This document shows, piece after piece, positions 1-6,000 of a stretch of DNA of 9,767 bases. Under the pieces are notes generated by a model that was not told the origin of the DNA, searched no databases, and saw nothing but the letters and a program-made list of their open reading frames with translations. The translations under genes and the position numbers were made by a program. Position 1 is the stretch's first letter, and each line of letters opens with the position of its first letter. The DNA comes from Dehalococcoidia bacterium (GTDB lineage: Bacteria > Chloroflexota > Dehalococcoidia > E44-bin15), in assembly GCA_004377275.1 (NCBI GenBank), contig SOIC01000091.1, forward strand, positions 1-9,767. The letters are read 5' to 3'.

Positions 1-3
1 TGC

Positions 4-351
4 TCAGGAGCCAGCGCTCCCGCCCGGTTTCGTCTCACCCGGATTCGCCTCGGCCGGATTCGCTTCGGCCGGTTTCGCTTCGGCCGGTTTCGAACCCAAC
101 TTGCCTATCTCTTTAATATAAGTTCCTACGCCGGTTATATTCTTTATAAAATAAACTATCCCCTGAATTGAAAGCGCGATCCGTAGTATCCCGCGTACAT
201 CCTCTTTAAACAGTGTTATCTCGTAGTTCCAAGAGACCGGCTCCGTAATGGTGCCCCGCATAAGAACCTTACCCTCCTCCATTGTCAGTTTACCTTTGCT
301 TAAGTCGATTACCAGTTCTCGCTCTCCCAGACCTTTTGACCAAAACCTCAC
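4..351 (-). CDS. Small protein of unknown function with PAEA-type repeat tail (paralogue of upstream gene)
   Basis: Complete 115-residue protein with a GTG start; a GAGGTGG stretch about 9 nt upstream is a plausible ribosome site. I do not recognise a characterised family. Residues 1-85 form the conserved part: it opens with MRFWSKGLG, has a central SWNYEIT segment (W41), then KEDVRGIL (49-56) and a hydrophobic, probably helical stretch (54-72) ending in IKNI. The last 27 or so residues are a low-complexity tail of KPAEA/NPAEA/NPGET units, probably disordered. There is no signal peptide, clear membrane anchor or cysteine motif. The gene 30 nt upstream on the same strand has the same opening and the same W / K-D/E-D / NI landmarks in the same spacing, so the two are tandem duplicates, probably cotranscribed. 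No function is proposed. Confidence 0.75.
   Translation of the reverse strand: MRFWSKGLGERELVIDLSKGKLTMEEGKVLMRGTITEPVSWNYEITLFKEDVRGILRIALSIQGIVYFIKNITGVGTYIKEIGKLGSKPAEAKPAEANPAEANPGETKPGGSAGS
23..97. repeat. 15-nt minisatellite, five units, in frame
   Basis: Five consecutive 15-nt units, each close to GCCGGTTTCGCTTCG on the plus strand, start at 23, 38, 53, 68 and 83. The middle units differ by one or two bases and the outer ones are more diverged. Because the unit is a multiple of three, each copy adds a five-residue PAEAK/PAEAN-type block to the minus-strand protein, so copy number can change without breaking the frame. Confidence 0.85.
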
Positions 352-381
352 TTTAGAAAACCACCTCTCTATTCAGGATAC

Positions 382-678
382 TCAGGAGCTGCCTCTGGGC
401 TTCTCCTTGCCCGCCCGCCGCAGAATAAATCGCTCGAAACCAAAAGTTAACACGTAATTTATGTTTCTGACAAAAAGGCGGAGCACCGGAAACGACAGGA
501 GCATATGCAATAGCCCAGGGATATCGTCCTTGGTAAATGTAAACTGACAGTCCCAGATAATCCCCTTGTCGCGCACGATCCCTTTAGCTTTGAGAGTCCT
601 ACCATCCAGCTCTAGATCAGTTTTAAACCAGTCTGCAAATAACGCCTGCTTTCCCAGTCCCCTTGACCATACCTTCAT
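382..678 (-). CDS. Small protein of unknown function, first of a tandem paralogous pair
   Basis: Complete 98-residue protein with an ATG start and no recognised domain. It begins MKVWSRGLGKQAL, followed by an IIWDCQFTFTK segment (W42), KDDIPGLL (50-57) and a hydrophobic stretch to about residue 80 containing VRNI, and it ends in a short basic tail (RRAGKEKPRGSS). These landmarks match the downstream neighbour residue for residue with an offset of one, while the C-terminal tails are unrelated. The pattern of alternating short strands followed by an amphipathic helix suggests a small compact soluble or membrane-peripheral protein; this is inference. A perfect TATAAT lies about 18 nt upstream of the start codon. 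The nearest good Shine-Dalgarno-like sequence (AAGGAGCG) lies upstream of that -10 box, so translation may depend on a weak or leaderless-type site. Confidence 0.75.
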   Translation of the reverse strand: MKVWSRGLGKQALFADWFKTDLELDGRTLKAKGIVRDKGIIWDCQFTFTKDDIPGLLHMLLSFPVLRLFVRNINYVLTFGFERFILRRAGKEKPRGSS

Positions 679-690
679 TTTACATAATCC

Positions 691-709
691 GCAATATTAT
701 AAGTATTGC
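691..709 (-). promoter_or_regulatory. -10 box inside a short inverted repeat, upstream of the small-gene pair
   Basis: On the minus strand a perfect TATAAT (plus-strand 696-701) lies 17-18 nt before the ATG at 678. It sits inside an inverted repeat with 6-bp arms, GCAATA (691-696) and TATTGC (704-709), and a 7-nt centre. No good -35 hexamer is visible at 16-18 nt, which would fit an activated or repressed promoter. A regulator bound to the repeat would cover the -10 element. The arms are short enough for chance to be possible. Confidence 0.4.
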
Positions 710-833
710 TCGCTCCTTTCTACCATCTGAATTCAAAGACCATGAAAACTATGAGCATTTTACCAAGAAACGGGTATAACGTCAACTCACAAACGGTTGA
801 AATCAGCCCGCAGCTATGCACCCCATAATATGC

Positions 834-1622
834 CTACATCATGGAATATCCGCCGCTGACGCTGAGGGTCTGCCCGGTGATGAAGTTAGCGGCATCCGAG
901 GCCAGGAATACCATTGCATTACCGATATCCTCTGACGTCCCCAGCCGCCGCAGCGGGTAAGCCTTGATGATCTTTTCCATTATCTCATCGGTGAAGAAAC
1001 CGCGCGAAAGCTTCCACCCACTGTCTTCACCGTACTCATCTTCGCTCTTCGGGATAGTAACTCCGGGACATACTACATTAAGCCGCACATTGTAGCGGCC
1101 AACCTCCCGTGCAACTGCCTTGGTAAAGGCGATCACAGCGCCCTTGGTACCTCCATAGACCGCCTCGCGAAACTCACCGATACGCCCCGCATCGGATCCA
1201 GTGCTTAGAATCACGCCGCTCTTGCGCTCGATCATGTGGCCCAGCACCGCTTTAGTGCAATTCAACACGCTCCGATAGTTTATATTTATTATCTTGTCCC
1301 AAAAATCGGGTGTGGTATCGATAAAGAGCTGCTGCAGGTCCCAGCCCACATTATTTACCAGGATATCTACCGAGCCAAATTCGTCTATTGTCTTCTTCAC
1401 CATCGCTTCCACAGCATCGTAATTGGTGACGTCTGTCTTCACCACGATAGCCTTACTTCCCACGGCCTTGGCCTCGTCTGCCACCTTGCCTGCCTGTTTT
1501 TCATCGAGGTCAGCGACCACTATATTCGTGCCCTCTTTGGCAAAGCACAGGGTGATCCCACGCCCGATATTGGAAGCCCCGCCAGTGATGATTACGGTCT
1601 TCCCCTTCAGTCCAAGTTCCAT
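834..1622 (-). CDS. SDR-family oxidoreductase, BadH-like (2-hydroxycyclohexanecarboxyl-CoA dehydrogenase type)
   Basis: A 262-residue classical short-chain dehydrogenase of full family length. It shows the Rossmann dinucleotide motif TGGASNIG (13-20), VADLD at the end of the second strand (D38/D40, favouring NAD over NADP), NNVG (90-93), catalytic Ser143, and YGGTK with Tyr156 and Lys160, then the CPG loop (185-187) and the FITGQTLSVSGG C-terminal motif. DILVNNVGWD, SDAGR, the EAVYGGTK region and SVSGG resemble BadH, which oxidises 2-hydroxycyclohexanecarboxyl-CoA to the 2-keto form in cyclohexanecarboxylate and benzoate degradation. A general 3-hydroxyacyl-CoA dehydrogenase or FabG-like role remains possible. 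The start is fixed by AAGGAGGG six nt before ATG. It follows the acyl-CoA dehydrogenase by 125 nt, with its own likely operator, consistent with consecutive steps of acyl-CoA beta-oxidation. Family assignment is secure; the exact substrate is not. Confidence 0.92.
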   Translation of the reverse strand: MELGLKGKTVIITGGASNIGRGITLCFAKEGTNIVVADLDEKQAGKVADEAKAVGSKAIVVKTDVTNYDAVEAMVKKTIDEFGSVDILVNNVGWDLQQLFIDTTPDFWDKIININYRSVLNCTKAVLGHMIERKSGVILSTGSDAGRIGEFREAVYGGTKGAVIAFTKAVAREVGRYNVRLNVVCPGVTIPKSEDEYGEDSGWKLSRGFFTDEIMEKIIKAYPLRRLGTSEDIGNAMVFLASDAANFITGQTLSVSGGYSMM

Positions 1623-1628
1623 TTACAA

Positions 1629-1636
1629 CCCTCCTT
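1629..1636 (-). promoter_or_regulatory. Ribosome binding site of the SDR gene
   Basis: The minus strand reads AAGGAGGG, a near-perfect Shine-Dalgarno sequence, with a 6-nt spacer before the ATG at 1622. It fixes this start. Confidence 0.8.
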
Positions 1637-1654
1637 TTTTCGCTCTTCTCACCC

Positions 1655-1676
1655 ATTACACTGTGGACAGTGTAAT
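1655..1676. promoter_or_regulatory. Perfect 22-bp palindrome, probable operator of the SDR gene
   Basis: Arms ATTACACTGT (1655-1664) and ACAGTGTAAT (1667-1676) are exact reverse complements with a 2-nt centre. The site ends 32 nt upstream of the SDR start codon. The start-proximal arm reads TGTAAT on the minus strand, five of six matches to a -10 box, which would put transcription start near 1648 and leave room for the AAGGAGGG site. No good -35 is seen. Length, perfect dyad symmetry and position are typical of operators for TetR-type or similar dimeric repressors responding to an acyl-CoA or related ligand; the regulator is not in the window. An intrinsic terminator is unlikely because no T-run follows on either strand. 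Confidence 0.65.
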
Positions 1677-1747
1677 CAATACTAAGACAGTCCTGCGGCA
1701 GCGCAGACTCTATTGATATTAAAATCGATGTTATCTCCTGTCAAGAG

Positions 1748-2932
1748 CTAGCGCCGCGGGAGTCCCAGCCCAATTGTGGCAATAATGGTACGCTGAATCT
1801 CCGGGGTGCCACCAGCGAAGAGGCAGCCAAGGTTGTTCAGATAGGCACCGGCGATCTCCCCGTTCAGCGGAGCCCATTTAGACTTCCATGCCAGTTGGCC
1901 ATAAAGGTCCATGATTTCGGTGCCCAGACGTGTAATCTGGAGGTTCAGCTCATCGCCATAAAGCTTCGCCATCGAAGCCTGGTAGGTGGGGATAAGCCCC
2001 TGTCCCTGCATCCAGACCACCCGGTAGACGAAGAGGCGCGCCACCTGGACCTCGATAACTAAATCGGCCAGCTTTTGCCGCACTGCGGGGTCCCCGGCCA
2101 GGGGCTGACCTTGGTAGCGCGCTTCCTTGGCAAAGGCTACCAGGTCATCAACGGTGCGCCGCATTGAGCCCGCTATAGAGGCCAGCGTCCCCCGCTCAAA
2201 GCTGAGTGTGGTCATCATGATCATCCAGCCCTGGTTCTTCTCCCCCAACATGTTCTCTCTGGGGACACGTACGTTATCGAAGTAGACCTCGCAGAATTCA
2301 TCGGCACCGATCATGTTGGTTATGGGGCGGACCTCGATCCCCGGGCTCTTCATATCGACCAGGAAGAAGCTGAGCCCGCGGTGCTTGGGTGCCTCAGGGT
2401 CAGTCCTCGTCGTCATATAGCATAAGTCGCCACGGTGACCGAAGCTTATCCAGGTCTTCTGTCCGTTAATGATATAAGAGCCACCATCCTCCACCGCGGT
2501 AGTCTTAATTCCAGCGGAGTCGGAGCCAAAATCGGGCTCGGAGAAACACTGGATCCACATCACCTCCCCCCGTGCTATGGGGGGGAGGAAACGCTTCTTC
2601 TGCTCCTCGGTGCCGTGGGCCAGGATGGTAGGCCCCACGATCCCCGTTCCCCCACCATCCATGCGCGGCGCCCTGCGGTAGGCGGTCTCCTCATTGAAGA
2701 TGAGATATTCCATGTCCGAGCCCTCCAGGCCGCCATATTCCCTGGGCCACCAGATAGCGATCCAGCCCTTCTCTCCCAGCTTCCTGGTGAACTGCTTGGT
2801 GAACTCCCACTCCTCGTCCGTTTCCCCGCCATGGAGCACGGCCCGCTCACGCGACTGCGGAAGCTCTCTCTTAAGGAAGTCTTGGACCTCTCTGCGAAAG
2901 GCCTCTTCATCATCGCTGAATCGAAAATCCAA
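1748..2932 (-). CDS. Acyl-CoA dehydrogenase (FadE/CaiA/PimC-like)
   Basis: A 394-residue FAD-dependent acyl-CoA dehydrogenase, close to the usual length. It oxidises an acyl-CoA to the trans-2-enoyl-CoA, passing electrons to ETF. An alpha-helical N-terminal domain (1-120) contains GWIAIWWPREYGG (56-68) and EEQKKRFLPPIARGE. The middle beta domain has the FAD-binding QCFSEPDFGSD (128-138), NGQKTWIS (156-163) and FCEVYFDNVRVP (213-224). The C-terminal helical domain ends with FAGGTPEIQRTIIA (372-385). The Glu of the MCAD-type YEGT motif is absent (G373/G374 instead); E246 in LSFER lies where isovaleryl- and long-chain enzymes carry their catalytic base. Overall it resembles PimC-type enzymes, but no small-subunit partner is nearby. 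The open frame runs further upstream to 3328, but TTG at 2932 is chosen: GGGGAGG lies 5 nt before it, a promoter lies just upstream, and MDFRFSDDEEAFRREV is the normal family N-terminus. Confidence 0.93.
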   Translation of the reverse strand: MDFRFSDDEEAFRREVQDFLKRELPQSRERAVLHGGETDEEWEFTKQFTRKLGEKGWIAIWWPREYGGLEGSDMEYLIFNEETAYRRAPRMDGGGTGIVGPTILAHGTEEQKKRFLPPIARGEVMWIQCFSEPDFGSDSAGIKTTAVEDGGSYIINGQKTWISFGHRGDLCYMTTRTDPEAPKHRGLSFFLVDMKSPGIEVRPITNMIGADEFCEVYFDNVRVPRENMLGEKNQGWMIMMTTLSFERGTLASIAGSMRRTVDDLVAFAKEARYQGQPLAGDPAVRQKLADLVIEVQVARLFVYRVVWMQGQGLIPTYQASMAKLYGDELNLQITRLGTEIMDLYGQLAWKSKWAPLNGEIAGAYLNNLGCLFAGGTPEIQRTIIATIGLGLPRR

Positions 2933-2937
2933 TTCTA

Positions 2938-2944
2938 CCTCCCC
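2938..2944 (-). promoter_or_regulatory. Ribosome binding site deciding the TTG start of the acyl-CoA dehydrogenase
   Basis: The minus strand reads GGGGAGG followed by a 5-nt spacer and TTG (2932). In-frame ATG codons further upstream lie at or beyond the promoter and lack a comparable site, so this element settles the start. Confidence 0.7.
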
Positions 2945-2961
2945 TCTGGCACTGCCTTTAC

Positions 2962-2991
2962 ATCCTAGTGATAAAATGCACATGTTGTCAA
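2962..2991 (-). promoter_or_regulatory. Sigma70-type promoter of the acyl-CoA dehydrogenase
   Basis: On the minus strand a perfect -35 TTGACA (plus-strand 2986-2991) and a -10 TAGGAT (2962-2967, four of six matches) are separated by 18 nt. Transcription would begin near 2955, giving a leader of roughly 23 nt that contains the GGGGAGG ribosome site. The placement is internally consistent with the TTG start and excludes the longer reading frame. Confidence 0.6.
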
Positions 2992-3024
2992 GGGCTGCGG
3001 CGGCAGATAAAAAGCGTTGGTAGC

Positions 3025-3053
3025 TTGCAAAACCACACTTAATATGGTAATAT
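3025..3053 (+). promoter_or_regulatory. Probable sigma70-type promoter of the large activator gene
   Basis: TTGCAA (3025-3030) and TAATAT (3048-3053), each matching consensus at four of six positions, are separated by an ideal 17 nt. Transcription would start near 3060. That leaves about 15 nt before the ATG at 3075 and only about 6 nt before the alternative TTG at 3066, so it favours the ATG. The surrounding AT-rich DNA repeats TAATAT-like words. The -35 elements of the two divergent genes are only about 33 nt apart, so one regulator could affect both. Confidence 0.5.
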
Positions 3054-3074
3054 CTCGTAATAATATTGGGTGAA

Positions 3075-6000
3075 ATGAAATACTTCCTGAGTGTAGATAT
3101 CGGCTCGGTTAACGCTAAACTAGCGCTCATTGATGACAACTGTGAGTTAGCCGCGCTTGATACCGAGAAGATAACCGCCAGCCCGCAGGCTGCGGTGGCT
3201 TCACTTATTTCACGGCTGAGTAAAAAGTTCAATCTTGAACAGATTGCCGCGGCAGGTGTATCCGGCTCAGGCAGGGCGGTAATACCACGGGAGCTGAACT
3301 GGTCGGAATACAGCAGCTCGCTTTCCATCGCCTCAGGGCTTCTTCACTCCCATCCTGACGCAAAAACCATCATTCAGATTGGGGGCCAGACCTCGCTGGT
3401 CATCGGGCTGGAGGATGGGCTGAGAAGGCCATGGAAGGTGGCATCAAACCCGCTCTGCGCCGCGGGCACCGGAAGATTCCTCGACCAGCAGGCATACCGG
3501 CTGGGCATCAGCATGGAGGATTTTGCCCGCCTGGCGCAGCGGTCTGACGACAGCCCGCCAAGGATCGCCGCCAGATGCAGCGTTTTTGCCAAGACCGACC
3601 TTATCCACCTTCAGCAGAAGGGCGTGCCGCTGGGAACAATGCTCTGCGGGCTCTGCGACAGCATCGCCCGTGGGGTCGCCTCGCTGACCAGCGGGGCCCT
3701 TGAGGAGCCAATCTATTTTGTCGGCGGCGTTGCCGCCAATAGCGCCATAGTGGACTCCCTCAATGAAGTGCTCTCTTCAAGGAATGGGCATCAGGTAAAT
3801 ATAGTTGTCCCCCAAAATTACCTCTATATTGAGGCTCTGGGTTCAGCCCTGCTTGCAAGGGCATCAGGGAAGAGTTCGAGAGTAATTGTGCTGCCGGAAG
3901 CAGATACCAAGCGACACTACTTTGAAACGCCGAGGCTGGAGAAGGTCACCCAGCAGGATGGCTGGGTAGCCCCGAAAATAGACCAGCCATTCACCGGCTA
4001 CCTGGGGGTCGATGTTGGCTCTACCAGCACCAAGGCGGTTGTCCTCGACCAGTCAGGCACAAGGGTCATGGCAAAGAATTACCTCATGACCGCAGGAAAG
4101 CCTATTGATGCCGTCACCGAGGTCTTTAGAAACCTGAACCGTGACATTGGGGACAAGGCCAGCATCGCCGGGGTGGGCGTTACCGGCTCGGGGAGATATC
4201 TGGTGGGCAGCTTTATCGGCGCCGACCTAATAAAGAATGAGATCACGGCGCAGACAAGGGCTGCTGTAGATATAGACCCTGCTGCGGATATCATCGAGGT
4301 CGGGGGCCAGGACTCCAAGCTGGTGATCAAGCGAAACGGCGTTGTCGTTGACTATCAGATGAACAAGGCATGCGCTGCGGGAACGGGAAGTTTCATCGAT
4401 GAGCTGGCGGAACAACTCGGTGTTTCGGTGAATAATGGCGATTTTGCCGCTCTGGCATTCCAGGCGCCCCATACCATCGATCTGGGATCGAGATGCGCTG
4501 CCTTCATGGGACAGGCCGTTGCCTCAGCCCAACAGGAAGGCGTGCCCCTGGAGGTGATCACCGCCAGCCTTGCCAACTCGATTGCCGGGAATTACCTCTC
4601 CAAGGTGGTAGGCGCGAGGAAACTGGGCGACAAAGTAATACTGACCGGAGCAGTATTCTACAACGACGCCATTGTCTCTGCTTTTAAGCAGGCACTCCAG
4701 GGAAAGGCCATAATCGTGCCGGAGCACAAGGAGGTCAGCGGCGCAATAGGGGCAGCTCTGCTGGCCAAGGAGGAGATGGAAGAAAAAAGCTCGAATATCG
4801 AAACTAGCCGTATTGCTCATGAATATGAGGGGCCGGCAAAAAGTCAGCCATCGAAGGTTCGAAAAAGCTCGAATTTTAAGGGCTTTCAAAAAGTCATTGA
4901 GAGCGATCATACCCTTTCCACCTTCATCTGCAAGATATGCGACAATAACTGCACCATAAGTCGATTGGAAATACCCGGCGAAGCACCCACTTTCTATGGC
5001 AGCAGGTGCGATCTTTTCGACAGCACCATTAAACAGGAAAAAAGGGGAACCCCCTTCGATGAGCGCGAGAGGCTGTTATTTAAGGAATACCGGGAAGGGG
5101 CGGGCACCGGGCCTTCAGTGGGGATACCCCGAGCGCTCATCCTGTATGACTACGCCCCGCTCATTATCGGCTTCCTGAATGCCCTTGGCACCAGGGTTGT
5201 CCTTTCGAGTAAGACCACCAAGCAAATCATGGAGCACTCCTGTGAGTTGAGCTATACCGACAGTTGTTTCCCGATCAAGCTGTTGCATGGTCATGCGGCA
5301 AGCCTCCACGATGTGGACTACATCCTTTATCCCTGCGCCATTCGTTTGGGTTTGAAAGATGGGGATGAGAACCAAAAGTATTCCTGCCCCCTGGTTCAGG
5401 CATCCCCGTTTATTATCCGCCAGGTTCTGGGACTGGAAAAACGTCTGCTGACGCCAATAATTGACTTCAGCATGGGCGACGCTGATGTGATCAGTAACTT
5501 TGCCGCGGTCGCGGTAAAGATGGGTTTCAGCCGGCAACAGGGCAGGAAGGCTGCCCTCGCCGGGCTCAGGGCGCAGCGGGAGTTTGAGGCGGCACAGGTG
5601 GAACTGGGGCGTAAGATCATGGAGCAAATCCGCCAGAACAACCAGCTGGGTGTGGTAATCTTCGCCCGGTCCTATATGTCGCAGGACTCGGGGGCAAACC
5701 TGGGGATTGCCGAAAAACTTTCCCAGCTCGGCGTTGTGCCCATACCCCTCGATTTCCTGCCTCTCGCCTCGGTAAACATCAAAGAATACTCAGACCGCCC
5801 TTACTGGTTCTACGAAGGAAAGCACATCGCCGGCGCGGCGCTCACTGCCTCAGACCCACAGCTATATGGGCTGGTATTGACCAACTTCGGCTGTGGCCCG
5901 AACTCATTCATAATCAAGATTGTTGAAGATATCATGGGGGGCAAGCCCCTGGGTCAACTGGAAATCGACGAGCATGCCGCCGAGGCGGGCATTGTTACCC

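Noticed and set aside
1693..1706. CTGCG / CGCAG hairpin between the acyl-CoA dehydrogenase and SDR genes as a terminator
   Set aside because: Only a 5-bp stem with a 4-nt loop and no T-run on the minus strand afterwards.
2435..2968. Long plus-strand open frame opposite the acyl-CoA dehydrogenase
   Set aside because: Antisense shadow of a well-supported gene; its sequence has no recognisable motif and no RBS.
3066..3074. TTG at 3066 as the start of the large activator
   Set aside because: It would give a leader of about 6 nt from the predicted promoter and has no ribosome site; ATG at 3075 matches the family start. It is not fully excluded.
2933..3328. N-terminal extension of the acyl-CoA dehydrogenase reading frame (132 extra residues)
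   Set aside because: It overlaps the divergent promoters and the start of the activator gene, resembles no acyl-CoA dehydrogenase sequence, and a good RBS plus promoter support TTG at 2932.
4524..4910. Minus-strand open frames inside the activator gene (also 5115-5627 and others)
   Set aside because: Shadows of a long conserved coding sequence with clear family motifs throughout; no independent evidence.
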